IMG/VR virus record: IMGVR_UViG_3300031563_000002
Coordinates: 1-44,829 of that record
Reading direction: 5' to 3' (one strand)
Source: a virus
DNA length: 44,829 bases
Shown: positions 12,527-21,476 of the stretch, one piece after another
Layout of the letters: each line of letters starts with the position of its first letter
Position numbering within the stretch: the stretch's first letter is position 1
Made by a program: the position numbers and the translations under genes
The notes under the pieces: model-generated
What the model was told of the DNA's origin: nothing
The model's input: the letters and a program-made list of their open reading frames with translations, nothing else
Database searches by the model: none

Positions 12527-13852
12527 ATGAAACGCTACGCATCAGTATCCTCAATCAACATCTCCAGCAATCGGCAGCGTCGCCAATTCGACGAAGAAGC
12601 CCTCCGCGAGTTGGTAGAATCCATCCAACGCCCAGCAGGGCTTCTCCATCCCCTCGTATGCCGCCTTGAGGATGACAAGTACATCCTCGTAGCCGGGGAG
12701 CGCCGCCTCCGCGCAATCCAGGACATCTATGCCTTGGGCGGAACGTTTAATTTCGCGGGCGAGCCGGTCCTTCCGGGGATGGTTCCCTTCACTCTCCTCC
12801 AGGACCTCGACCCAATCCAGATCATGGAAGCTGAGCTCGAAGAGAACACCATCCGCAGGGACCTAACTTGGCAAGAGCGGGCCAACGCAATGTCCCAGCT
12901 GGCCGAGCTCCGAAAGGCCCAAGCGGCAGCAAGCAACTCCCCCCCACCGACGATTGTCAGTTTAACTGCCGAGACTCGGGGCACCAAGTATACAGACACA
13001 ACGCGCAAGGAGCTGATGGTCGCGCGTCATCTGGACGACCCGGATGTCCAGGGGGCAAAATCCCTCGACGAAGCTGTGAAGACCCTTAAGCGCAAGGAGG
13101 AACGGAAGCGCAATGCAGAGCTAGCGGTCAGAATCGGCGAGAACTTCTCCTCGAAGGATCATCTGGTAGTCCAGCAAGACGCCGAAACTTGGGCGATGAG
13201 TTGCAAGTCTGACCGATTCGACGTAATCCTCACGGACCCTCCCTATGGAATGGGAGCTGATGGCTTCGGGGATGCTGGCGGAAAGACAAGTGGGGGGCAC
13301 AGCTACACCGATAGCGAGGATATCCTATCCCACATTCTGTCTTGGTTTCCTGAACAGTCATTCCGCATCGCCAAGCAAGCAGCTCACCTATACCTATTCT
13401 GCGACATAGACTGGTTCCATACCTGGCGCGATGCCCTTTCGGATGCTGGCTGGAAGGTCTTCCGCACACCTTTGATCTGGTTCAAGCCTTCGGCCTACCG
13501 AGCTCCGTGGCCAGAGCAGGGACCGCAGCGGAAGTACGAACTGATCCTGTACGCAGTAAAGGGAGATAAAAAATGCACAGCCCTAGCAGGTGACGTAATC
13601 GAATGCCCGCCTGATGAGAACCTAGGCCACAACGCCCAAAAACCTGTGGCCCTGTACCAGGAGCTTCTGCGGCGGAGCGCTCGACCGGGGGAGCGAGTCC
13701 TAGACCTGTTTGCGGGGAGTGGCCCCCTTATCCCTGCCGCACATTCCCTTAAGTGCAGCGCAACCTGTGTTGAAATTGATCAGGCTTCAGCCGGCATGGC
13801 GCTGGGCCGCTTGCGTGCGCTGGACAATCCGAACTATGTATATGAAGCTTGA
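12527..13852 (+). CDS. ParB-like domain fused to DNA methyltransferase (441 aa)
   Basis: The start ATG at 12527 has GGGAG upstream. Residues about 5-120 form a ParB/Srx-like domain, with NRQRRQFDEEALRELVESI, then GERRLRA (57-63) and ENTIRRDLTWQE. Residues about 205-440 form a DNA methyltransferase of the DPPY class. DPPYGMG (237-243) is catalytic motif IV, and LDLFAGSG (about 392-399) is the S-adenosylmethionine-binding motif I. Motif IV before motif I gives the beta-class order, and DPPY suggests N6-adenine methylation. Such fusions in phages probably protect phage DNA or mark it. No partner restriction enzyme is present, so it looks like an orphan methylase. Confidence 0.9.
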   Translation: MKRYASVSSINISSNRQRRQFDEEALRELVESIQRPAGLLHPLVCRLEDDKYILVAGERRLRAIQDIYALGGTFNFAGEPVLPGMVPFTLLQDLDPIQIMEAELEENTIRRDLTWQERANAMSQLAELRKAQAAASNSPPPTIVSLTAETRGTKYTDTTRKELMVARHLDDPDVQGAKSLDEAVKTLKRKEERKRNAELAVRIGENFSSKDHLVVQQDAETWAMSCKSDRFDVILTDPPYGMGADGFGDAGGKTSGGHSYTDSEDILSHILSWFPEQSFRIAKQAAHLYLFCDIDWFHTWRDALSDAGWKVFRTPLIWFKPSAYRAPWPEQGPQRKYELILYAVKGDKKCTALAGDVIECPPDENLGHNAQKPVALYQELLRRSARPGERVLDLFAGSGPLIPAAHSLKCSATCVEIDQASAGMALGRLRALDNPNYVYEA

Positions 13853-13863
13853 GGAGACAAACC

Positions 13864-16320
13864 ATGCCCATGATGGGAGCAGGACCGACCTCCGCCAACA
13901 TTATGATAGTCGGCGAGGCTTTCGGTGAGCAGGAAGAACGCGCGTGTGAGCCGTTCGTAGGGGCCTCGGGAAGTGAACTAAACCGCATGCTTCATGAAGC
14001 GGGGATCATGCGCTCCGAGTGCTACGTGACGAATGTAGTGAATGCTCGGCCTCCTCGAAATGACATAGGGGAATGGATTGCCCTGAAGAAGAAGGACATT
14101 ACCCAGCGCCATGTGCAGGTAAGGGATAAGTGGGTTCTCCCAATAGTGCGGGATGGCCTCGCCCGGCTGCAGAGGGAGATCGACCTAGTCAAGCCGAATA
14201 TCATTATTGCCCTGGGGAATACCCCACTCTGGGCCTTGACTGGTGCTTGGGGAATCCTCAAGTGGAGGGGGAGTCAGCTCACTACTGGCGACGGTGTCAA
14301 ACTGATTCCGACGATTCATCCAGCTGCGATCCTACGCCAATGGGATATGCGGGCAGCTGCAGTGAACGACTTAAAACGCGCGGCTCGAGAGCGCGATTCA
14401 AAGGAGTATTCAAATGTCCCGGAGTGGAGCTTTACGATTCGACCCTCGTTTGAGAAAGCTAAGGAAACGCTCGAAGCACTCATTGCTAGGGCAGGGCAGG
14501 ACGGGGGAGGTCCTGTTTATAGACTGTTGGACAGAAGGGAATCGCCTCTGTGGATTGACTTCGACCTCGAAACTCGCGGGGGGCATATCGCCTGCGCAGG
14601 GTTCTCCTGGTCCAGAACCGACTCCATCTGCATCCCATTTATGTGCGTCGAGCGTCGGGCCGGCTACTGGTCATCCGATGAAGAAGCCGAATTGGTTTAC
14701 CTCATTTATAAACTTCTTACGCACCCTCGGGTAAACGTCCGCGGGCAGAACCTTCTCTACGATTCCCAATACACCTACCGCCATTGGCACTTCGTTCCGC
14801 GTGTCGCCCAGGATACGATGATCTCTTGGCACTCGATCTACGCGGGGATGCCGAAGCGACTGGACTTCCAAGCTTCCCTTTTGTGCGACCATTTTGTCTA
14901 TTGGAAAGATGACGGCAAAACATGGCAGAAGGACGTTGGCGAGGATCAGCTCTGGGCATACAACTGCCAGGACTGCGTCCGCACCCGCGAGGTCGGGGAG
15001 GTCGAGCTGGGACTGCTCTCAAGCATGGGCCTGGAGAAGGTCGACCAGTTCCAGCAACAGCTCTTCTGGCCAGTCCTCGACGCAATGAAGCGCGGGGTTC
15101 GCATCGACAAGCGGAGGCGCGACGAGTTCGCCATGGAACTTCAGGACGAGGTAGCCAAGCGGGAAGAGTTCTTCCGCGACGTCTTGGGCCATCCATTCAA
15201 CCCGAACTCGCATCCGCAGATGACCAAGCTGTTCTACGAGGACCTAAACCTTCCTCCGATCATGAGCAAGGCGAAGAAAGGATCCCCAGCACACTTGACC
15301 TGCGACGACAAGGCCCTGGAGAAGCTCATGCAACGCGAGCCACTCACCCGTCCGCTTATCCGAGCGATCCAGGAATACCGTTCCCTGGGGGTGTTTCTGT
15401 CGACGTTTGTCCTTGCACCACTGGATCAGGACGGGCGAATGCGAACCTCCTACAACATATGCGGAACGGAGACGTATCGGTTCAACTCCTCCAAGAATGC
15501 GTTCGGCTCGGGAACGAACCTGCAAAACATCCCGAAGGGCGGGGAGGAAGACGGTCTTACCCTCCCCAACATTAGGTCCCTCTTCATCCCAGATCCTGGA
15601 TACACATTCTTCGACCTAGACCTGGATCGAGCGGATATGCAAGTTGTTGTATGGGAGGCCGATGAGCCAGAACTCAAGGCTGCCCTGCGGCAAGGCGTTG
15701 ACATGCACTTGCTCAACGCCATTACCCTAGCTGGACAAAATACCCCAGACCTTACCCGGCTTGTGGAGGGCCATGATGAGTATGACAGGATTAGATCGCA
15801 GTACAAACGTGAACGACAACTGGCAAAATCGTTTATCCACGGAACTAACTACGGCGGGGGCCCGCGAACAATGGCGGCAGCTGCTGGAATCAGCATTGCT
15901 CAAGCTGAACGATTCCAGCGAATCTATTTCGGTAAGTATCCAGGGATTAAGCGCTGGCATCAGCGTGTCGAGGAGCTTCTCAGATCAAAGCGTTATGTTG
16001 AGAATAAATTTGGTTATCGACGCTACTACTTCGAACGAACCGACGGACTCCTCCCCGAGGCCCTAGCCTGGATTCCCCAGTCCACAGTCGCCAATTACAT
16101 CGACCGAATCTGGCTCCGCATGTTCCAGACGCACCCAGAGATCCACGTCCTGCTGCAAGTCCACGATTCCATCTGCGGTCAGTTTCCCACACACCTCACC
16201 CAACCATCCCTCCGCGCGCTCAAAGAAGAAGCCTCCAAAGTCATCATTCCCTACGACGATCCCCTTATTATTCCGGTTGGGATCAAGGTCTCGACCAAGT
16301 CGTGGGGAGACGTTACGTGA
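13864..16320 (+). CDS. UDG-like domain fused to family A DNA polymerase with 3'-5' exonuclease (818 aa)
   Basis: GAGGAGA six bases upstream selects ATG 13864. Residues about 1-185 resemble family 4 uracil-DNA glycosylases: GEAFGEQEE...PFVGASG and later TIHPAAILR. The iron-sulphur cysteines of that family are not evident (NVVNARPP where KCRPP is usual). The exonuclease domain has DLE at 234-236, NLLYDSQ, and YNCQD. The polymerase has motif A around D584-D591 (DLDLDRADMQ), motif B R651...K655...NYGG, and motif C VHDS near 766-769. This is the replicative polymerase. Motif A ends in Asp where Pol I has Glu, and motif C has HDS where HDE is usual, a phage-type variation. Confidence 0.93.
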   Translation: MPMMGAGPTSANIMIVGEAFGEQEERACEPFVGASGSELNRMLHEAGIMRSECYVTNVVNARPPRNDIGEWIALKKKDITQRHVQVRDKWVLPIVRDGLARLQREIDLVKPNIIIALGNTPLWALTGAWGILKWRGSQLTTGDGVKLIPTIHPAAILRQWDMRAAAVNDLKRAARERDSKEYSNVPEWSFTIRPSFEKAKETLEALIARAGQDGGGPVYRLLDRRESPLWIDFDLETRGGHIACAGFSWSRTDSICIPFMCVERRAGYWSSDEEAELVYLIYKLLTHPRVNVRGQNLLYDSQYTYRHWHFVPRVAQDTMISWHSIYAGMPKRLDFQASLLCDHFVYWKDDGKTWQKDVGEDQLWAYNCQDCVRTREVGEVELGLLSSMGLEKVDQFQQQLFWPVLDAMKRGVRIDKRRRDEFAMELQDEVAKREEFFRDVLGHPFNPNSHPQMTKLFYEDLNLPPIMSKAKKGSPAHLTCDDKALEKLMQREPLTRPLIRAIQEYRSLGVFLSTFVLAPLDQDGRMRTSYNICGTETYRFNSSKNAFGSGTNLQNIPKGGEEDGLTLPNIRSLFIPDPGYTFFDLDLDRADMQVVVWEADEPELKAALRQGVDMHLLNAITLAGQNTPDLTRLVEGHDEYDRIRSQYKRERQLAKSFIHGTNYGGGPRTMAAAAGISIAQAERFQRIYFGKYPGIKRWHQRVEELLRSKRYVENKFGYRRYYFERTDGLLPEALAWIPQSTVANYIDRIWLRMFQTHPEIHVLLQVHDSICGQFPTHLTQPSLRALKEEASKVIIPYDDPLIIPVGIKVSTKSWGDVT

Positions 16321-17513
16321 GCCGAAAACTGAAGGACTGGCTGAGGACCTACGTAGACTACGCCTCGCACACCGAGGCGCCCAAGTTGATGCACTTCTAT
16401 GCTGGGGTGTGGGCAGTTGCCGGTGCCCTGCGAAAGAAAGTTTGGATCGACCAAGTTGCCTTCCGGTGGATTCCAAACTTCTTCATCATATTCGTGGCCC
16501 CCCCAGGCATCGTGTCGAAGTCTACAACTGCTGGAATGGCCGAGGATATTCTCCGCGAGGTCCCTGGGATAAAGTTCGGTCCAGATGTAGTGACATGGCC
16601 GGCACTTGTGACTGCCTTCGCCTCTTCCTGTGAGTCGTATGAGTACGATGGAGGTTATCATCCGATGTCACCGCTCAACCTGATTGCTAGTGAGTTGGGA
16701 AACCTCATCGATCCCTCGGACAAGGGAATGGTGAACTTATTCATAGACCTGTGGGATGGGCGGAAGGGCCTGGACAAGCAAACCAAAGGTTCCGGCAAGG
16801 ACCTAGTGGAGGGTCCGTGGATCAACATGCTTGGCTGCACTACTCCCCACTGGATCGCGGACAACATGCCAGCAGCTGCCGTTGGAGGAGGCCTGACTTC
16901 AAGGTGCATATTCGTCTACGCTGAGGACAAGGAGCGCTTCATTCCCTATCCCAAGTTTAACTTTCCACCGGATGTCCGACAGATCCGCGAGGACCTCATT
17001 CATGATCTTGAGTGGATTTCCCTGAACCTATGCGGGGAGTATGAACTAACCCCTGAGGCCCGTGAGTGGGGAGAGCGCTGGTATGAGCACCACTGGAAGG
17101 TCGCGGCCAAAGAAGTCGATGATGACCGATTGGATGGCTACATCGCGCGAAAGCAAACCCACATCCATAAGTTAGCTATTGTCATAGCCGCAGCGCAGAG
17201 GGACGAACTGTTCATCACGCAGGAGGACCTAGCCCTCAGCGAGTTGATGCTCCAGGAAACCGAGAAGAACCTAACCAAGGTATTCTCTCGCATAGGCGTG
17301 AGCGAAGAATCCATGCATGCGGAGAGGTTGTTGGCCTACATCCAGAAAAGGGGAGAGGTCCGGTACTCCAGTGCCCTGGAAATGATCCGAATCTATTTCC
17401 CCGACTTCAGGGAATTCGAGGGAGTCCTCACTGGACTGATTAGATCAGGGGTCATTGAGATGCAGAATCGAACAGATGGAATGTGGTTGATCTATAGAGG
17501 AAATCATGAATAA
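16317..17513 (+). CDS. DUF3987-type helicase/primase-like ATPase (398 aa), GTG start
   Basis: GTG 16317 overlaps the polymerase stop, with GGGGAG upstream; an in-frame GTG at 16302 is less likely. The N-terminus (DWLRTYVDYASHTEAPKLMH) and the P-loop-like APPGIVSKST (61-70) match proteins placed next to phage polymerases and described as DUF3987, probably replicative helicases or helicase-primase parts. The loop is deviant: Ser stands where the usual Gly of GK[ST] would be. A DLWDG segment near 145 and a winged-helix-like C-terminus (about 335-395) follow. No other replicative helicase or primase gene is evident here, so this is the best candidate for strand opening. Confidence 0.78.
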   Translation: MSRKLKDWLRTYVDYASHTEAPKLMHFYAGVWAVAGALRKKVWIDQVAFRWIPNFFIIFVAPPGIVSKSTTAGMAEDILREVPGIKFGPDVVTWPALVTAFASSCESYEYDGGYHPMSPLNLIASELGNLIDPSDKGMVNLFIDLWDGRKGLDKQTKGSGKDLVEGPWINMLGCTTPHWIADNMPAAAVGGGLTSRCIFVYAEDKERFIPYPKFNFPPDVRQIREDLIHDLEWISLNLCGEYELTPEAREWGERWYEHHWKVAAKEVDDDRLDGYIARKQTHIHKLAIVIAAAQRDELFITQEDLALSELMLQETEKNLTKVFSRIGVSEESMHAERLLAYIQKRGEVRYSSALEMIRIYFPDFREFEGVLTGLIRSGVIEMQNRTDGMWLIYRGNHE

Positions 17514-17757
17514 CACGAACGAAAAATGCCCCCATTCAACGCCCGTAAAATACCGCCCCACAGTCAGAAACCTAATCGTGTACGGCCTGGGCTATTGCTG
17601 CGAGTGGTTCTTCTTTCAGCACGTTAAGCAAACGGGGATGATCGCCCTGCGCCTGGGTGTATCCAAGAGACAGGTTCAAAAGGCAAAGGCCCGTGTCCGT
17701 GATGGAGAGTCAACGTGTACGGGCTGCCCTACGTGCATGAAGAACCGGATTGGCTGA
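17506..17757 (+). CDS. Small helix-turn-helix-like, Cys-rich protein (83 aa)
   Basis: The ATG at 17506 overlaps the previous stop by eight bases. Residues about 42-65 (TGMIALRLGVSKRQVQKAKARV) look like a helix-turn-helix with a clear recognition helix. The C-terminus CTGCPTC and earlier Cys residues could bind metal. It is the last plus-strand gene before the convergent late operon. It could regulate the switch from early to late genes, which is inference from position and fold. Confidence 0.68.
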   Translation: MNNTNEKCPHSTPVKYRPTVRNLIVYGLGYCCEWFFFQHVKQTGMIALRLGVSKRQVQKAKARVRDGESTCTGCPTCMKNRIG

Positions 17758-17820
17758 TACGTAAGTATGGCCGTGCAAGTGCTGCCAGGCTATTGTGACA
17801 AACCCAGTGTCTCAAATTCA

Positions 17821-17834
17821 AAGTGATGCCACTT
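17821..17834. other. Short hairpin between convergent operons
   Basis: AAGTG, ATGC, CACTT gives a perfect 5-bp stem in the 75-base gap where the early and late blocks converge; it overlaps the stop of the holin gene. No T run accompanies it on either strand, so it is at most a weak terminator. I see nothing else in 17758-17832. Confidence 0.3.
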
Positions 17835-18447
17835 ACCCAGTCGGCCTTGATACGTTCGCATTTGGCTGAACCTGCTCCCGTTTCATCTTCCCGCGATGCC
17901 AGGCGGCAATCCCAACCGCCGCACCGGGTACCGCAAGAATGGTTGCTACAGCAGTTGCCAGTTGCGGGACAACATTGACCACTTGAAGTATGGTCAATCC
18001 ATCTGGCATATGCAGGAACATCGCCTGATAGAATAGCGAGCACACGAAAATGACGGCGACGAATGAACCCAAGGCAACCGAGAATCCATTAGCCGGCCTC
18101 CATGCCTTCTGATACCAAGCCTCTGATGCTGATGCGGAGGCCTCGGCTTGCATGGTTGCGTTGACAGAAGAAATGTCTGCGCTGTCTGCCTGACGCATAG
18201 CCACCTCGTGATCGTAGGCCATTTGCATCAGCTTCTCTTGGTGCGCCTCTTCGAATTGCTTTGCCTTCAACTGCGTATCAGCACTAGCAGTAAGTGTTGC
18301 CAAAATGTCCGAAGGGTTTGCTGATTTAGACCCAATCGCGGAAGCTAGAGCCGCACCGATCGCCGCTCCCCCCGGAACTGGTAGTGCCGCCCCGAGTAGA
18401 GGAAGGCCAACTTTGGCAATCTCCGTACCTAATTCTTTCCAGTCCAT
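17833..18447 (-). CDS. Holin of the three-transmembrane GTA type (204 aa)
   Basis: Hydrophobic segments lie at about 11-38, 118-143 and 152-183, and WYQKAWRPANGFSVALGSF before the second matches the signature of the gene-transfer-agent-type 3TM holin family. The middle (50-115) is a charged helical region. Holins form inner-membrane lesions that release the endolysin at the end of infection. It is the last gene of the late operon. Its start overlaps the stop of the upstream membrane protein (TAATG), and the endolysin lies just before that, giving a compact lysis cassette. Confidence 0.85.
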   Translation of the reverse strand: MDWKELGTEIAKVGLPLLGAALPVPGGAAIGAALASAIGSKSANPSDILATLTASADTQLKAKQFEEAHQEKLMQMAYDHEVAMRQADSADISSVNATMQAEASASASEAWYQKAWRPANGFSVALGSFVAVIFVCSLFYQAMFLHMPDGLTILQVVNVVPQLATAVATILAVPGAAVGIAAWHRGKMKREQVQPNANVSRPTG

Positions 18448-18752
18448 TACCGCTCTCCTTTAGAAGTTCCTCGAACTATGTAGATGTCACGGCGCATGGT
18501 ATCGACCTCTGATCTCAGCTCCGCAACACTCTCCTTTCTCTCCATCGCCTCCAGTTTCAGCGCATTGGTTATTTCCTTTACTTGTGCTTCGAGCAGCTGA
18601 ACGTTGGTATAGATTCCAACCCCGGCTACGATGAGCCCGGGCAAACTCTGCTCAATGATTCTGGTTAGGATTGGGCGGCGGCCGTAGCTTCCATCCCTAT
18701 TTGTAACAAGCCCGAGATACGGGATGAGGTGAAGAATCTCTGGAATGTTCAT
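18447..18752 (-). CDS. Membrane-anchored coiled-coil protein of the lysis cassette (101 aa)
   Basis: ATG 18752 overlaps the endolysin stop in an ATGA junction; an upstream in-frame start would overlap the endolysin more. Residues about 38-55 (LPGLIVAGVGIYTNV) form a probable membrane segment. Residues 57-95 are a charged coiled coil (LLEAQVKEITNALKLEAMERKESVAELRSEV would be the heptad region). One membrane anchor followed by a long helix is the layout of an i-spanin or of an accessory holin. No separate lipoprotein o-spanin is visible. The role is inferred from topology and position. Confidence 0.62.
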   Translation of the reverse strand: MNIPEILHLIPYLGLVTNRDGSYGRRPILTRIIEQSLPGLIVAGVGIYTNVQLLEAQVKEITNALKLEAMERKESVAELRSEVDTMRRDIYIVRGTSKGER

Positions 18753-19219
18753 GATTGCATCGCCACAATAAATAGGCGAGTTAACCACCCATCGCCATCA
18801 GTGTTGAAGTCCCGGTAGGTCATGTAGGCCTTAGCACGGAACGCCATAAACCTTTGCGCATGCCACAAACTAGATTGCGCCGCTAGTCTAAGGGTTACCG
18901 AGCCGATGTGTCCATCTGCAACAGTTCCCAGGGCACGCTGCATGATCTTAGTGGCCGCGAACACACCTTGGTTGTACGCACAATCAGCTACGAACAGGGA
19001 GAGAGGCCAGGGAAGCTGATCTCCCTTGACCTGATCCCAATACTTGATCTTGAAGATGTTCTGCGCGAAACCCAAGGGCAGGTCATGCATATCTCCAACA
19101 TATCCATTGGCCCTGGCTACAGCCTCGGTCACGCCATACATCGTTGGCCCACCTTGGTCCACAACGTAACCTTTCTCGACTCCGACAACGATTGCGAATG
19201 CTTTATCTGAATCAGACAT
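18749..19219 (-). CDS. Endolysin, glycoside hydrolase 108 / N-acetylmuramidase type (156 aa)
   Basis: The N-terminus EKGYVVDQGGPTMYGVTEA (from residue 15) is the hallmark of the GH108/ZliS family. The Glu at 15 in E-K-G-Y is the catalytic residue, and GGPTxYGVT packs beside it. LFVADCAYNQG near 80-90 is the second conserved block, followed by a short peptidoglycan-binding-like end. It cleaves the glycan strands of peptidoglycan at lysis. There is no signal peptide, so release depends on the holin. The family is typical of Gram-negative phages. AAGGATG lies upstream of the ATG. Confidence 0.9.
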   Translation of the reverse strand: MSDSDKAFAIVVGVEKGYVVDQGGPTMYGVTEAVARANGYVGDMHDLPLGFAQNIFKIKYWDQVKGDQLPWPLSLFVADCAYNQGVFAATKIMQRALGTVADGHIGSVTLRLAAQSSLWHAQRFMAFRAKAYMTYRDFNTDGDGWLTRLFIVAMQS

Positions 19220-19256
19220 TGTGTTTCATCCTTACAGAGAAATTATTGAGGTGATG

Positions 19257-21131
19257 TCATGTTTGGGTCCGTGTCTTTATAGACGTGATATAAATATTCT
19301 GAGTAGTACCATACCCATTCGACACCTGATAAAACCCGCCAGCGTTATATGCAAACCCTATCTGATTCGCCCCAGCGGCACCGGATACCATGGAAGCCGC
19401 ACCAGCAACTAGAGTAACAGTGCCTCCGTAGCACATATATAATCCCATATCACCTGTATTGTTATTATGCAGTATTACCAGACCAGAACCGGCAGCAAGG
19501 TCATATGTACTCGAAGCGGTAATGGGATAATAACCGGACTTGGCAAAGTCGATCCCCCAGTCAACTGATGGCACAGCGTTAGGAGTAATAGCAGCCGGAA
19601 CACCGATATTTGGGTATAGGATTTTACTTACACCCGTTCCACCATCATAGAGTTCACCAGATGTATTTCCTTTGATCGTGTTGTTGGCGACTATATAATC
19701 GTCTGATACTCCCAACCCGATATAAACCCCCCACTGGCCGTTTGCAGCAAATTGACCAGATGGCCCTATAGTATTATCAACAATTCTGAAGTTAGTGACG
19801 GCGCCCGCTACATTAATACCATCTGCGGAGTTAGCAGAAATTGAGCAACCGGTGATAGTCGTATTTAAGACTACTGATGTTCCCAACAATATGCCGTTTA
19901 CACCATTATTGGAAATGGTACACCCGAGTACGTCTGTTTGAAGAATGGCTCCACTTGCACCTGTCAAAATGAGACCACCGAGACTATTTGTAGCGGACCA
20001 AACATCCGTCAATTTTGCGAGTTGAACTGTTCCTCCTCCGGTTGTATCAATCTCAATCCCATAACCATCGCCAGAATCGAAGAAGCTCTCTTCACAAATT
20101 AAAGCCTGTACGACATTTCCAGTTAGTGGCGCGATGCGAAGGCCATTGCCACCATATACGGTGCTGATATGCCTCAGCGTGATGTCACCGGCTGAAATAA
20201 TATTGATGCCATTCGCGAGTTGAGAAGTTGGTGACGCTCCGTGAATCCAGAGATTCTCGAATATTAGATCAACCGATCCTTGAGTTCCCGTAGCTGCATC
20301 GATGAGAATGCTGTCATTAGATTGGGTACTAAATATGCAATTCTTAACATGGATCGAAGTGCTTGTCGGTCCGGTTAGGTGGAAACCATTGTAGCCACCA
20401 ATAAATCGGCAATTTTCTATGTTCACATACCCAGCAGTATGCGTTTCGACATAGGCATCCGCCGTTCGAGTTACACTGGATGTGAAGCTGAATCCGTCAA
20501 GCTTGGTTACAACATCCCAATACCAGGTCGCAGCATAAAATTTAATTCCTGGACCCGTCGCAAAAGTAAGGTTAATTGTTACTGTGTTACTTCCCTCACC
20601 TATAAACTGGATCGGTTGGGATATATTTAAGGTTCCAGAAAGATTATATGTGCCCTCGGGAACGAATACTGCCCCAAAATCGCCAGCACCAAAACACGCG
20701 TTAACAGCCTCGAAAGCCGCAAGACTGTCCGTGGTTCCAGTTGGGTCGATTCCTTCAGACCAAATGGCATTTATCGGGCCGCTGAACTCTCGCTTCCATC
20801 GGCGACCGATAGCATCTACTAAGATCGTGACGCCATTATCTGCGCTGGTAGTATCAGTTGAGTCTACTTGGAATATGCCGAACCCGCCATCGAAGATGTG
20901 AGCACATCCATTGACAAATGCCCGAGTAATTCCGGCTGTCGTCAGAGCTCGGAGGGCTGCATACGAAGCAACAGTTTTTGACAGATCAAGATTTACAAGT
21001 ACCTCATCTGCAGTTGTTGGGGCAACCCCGCCCGTTCCCAGGGCTTGGTATACCGTTTTATTAACGTCATTCAGCCAAGTGGCGACGATAGGGGTAGATG
21101 GACTGTAGTCTACAAATACGGTATCAACCAT
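19257..21131 (-). CDS. Tailspike, right-handed beta-helix (624 aa)
   Basis: Residues about 1-110 hold a podovirus-type head-binding/neck region (FVDYSPSTPIVATWLNDVN). Residues about 140-520 are a long run of repeated short strands with N, G, D turns (for example GGYNGFHLTG, NCIFSTQSND, GYGIEIDTTGG, NTIKGNTSG), as in pectate-lyase-like beta-helix folds that bind and often cleave surface polysaccharide. The C-terminal 100 residues are a separate beta domain. It is probably the receptor-binding and depolymerising spike, attached as a trimer. It lies just before the endolysin in transcription order, a usual place for adhesins. Confidence 0.88.
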   Translation of the reverse strand: MVDTVFVDYSPSTPIVATWLNDVNKTVYQALGTGGVAPTTADEVLVNLDLSKTVASYAALRALTTAGITRAFVNGCAHIFDGGFGIFQVDSTDTTSADNGVTILVDAIGRRWKREFSGPINAIWSEGIDPTGTTDSLAAFEAVNACFGAGDFGAVFVPEGTYNLSGTLNISQPIQFIGEGSNTVTINLTFATGPGIKFYAATWYWDVVTKLDGFSFTSSVTRTADAYVETHTAGYVNIENCRFIGGYNGFHLTGPTSTSIHVKNCIFSTQSNDSILIDAATGTQGSVDLIFENLWIHGASPTSQLANGINIISAGDITLRHISTVYGGNGLRIAPLTGNVVQALICEESFFDSGDGYGIEIDTTGGGTVQLAKLTDVWSATNSLGGLILTGASGAILQTDVLGCTISNNGVNGILLGTSVVLNTTITGCSISANSADGINVAGAVTNFRIVDNTIGPSGQFAANGQWGVYIGLGVSDDYIVANNTIKGNTSGELYDGGTGVSKILYPNIGVPAAITPNAVPSVDWGIDFAKSGYYPITASSTYDLAAGSGLVILHNNNTGDMGLYMCYGGTVTLVAGAASMVSGAAGANQIGFAYNAGGFYQVSNGYGTTQNIYITSIKTRTQT

Positions 21132-21140
21132 TGAAAGCTC

Positions 21141-21476
21141 CTAGGCAATGTAGGTAGAAATGAGTTCAGAGAAATCCGGCGGGACATACGCAGGGTATAC
21201 GCAGCCAGGAACCGCGTACCCAGGAACGGCCGAACGAGTTAAAAGGGTGCAATCCGCTGTTACAAAGCTATCCGCTGGTTCTGGCTGTGTCCAGGGAGGA
21301 GTTTGATTATCGGGAATCCCGCGCACAAAGTCCTGGGGATGGCGCGGCTCCCAGTGCTCGGGGCAGACCCAATATCCCTGCCAATGCTTCTTCATATACG
21401 AGGCCTTGCGCTTGCGCCCGCATTCGAAGCAGACTACATTGTAGTCACCGTCTGCGTAATAGTCAGCTCTTCCCAT
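21141..21476 (-). CDS. Conserved phage zinc-ribbon protein (111 aa)
   Basis: MGRADYY...CFECGRKRKASYMKKHWQGYWVCPEH is a clear signature: a CxxC pair (CFEC), a basic helix, and C-x2-H (CPEHW), followed by EPRHPQDFVRG and NQTPPWTQPEPAD. I recognise this as a small protein very common in podovirus and prophage tail modules, without known function. Zinc binding is strongly implied. The start overlaps the end of the PurD-like gene by 14 bases; the tailspike gene follows nine bases later. The C-terminal third (about 75-111) varies and is Pro/Tyr-rich. Confidence 0.85.
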   Translation of the reverse strand: MGRADYYADGDYNVVCFECGRKRKASYMKKHWQGYWVCPEHWEPRHPQDFVRGIPDNQTPPWTQPEPADSFVTADCTLLTRSAVPGYAVPGCVYPAYVPPDFSELISTYIA

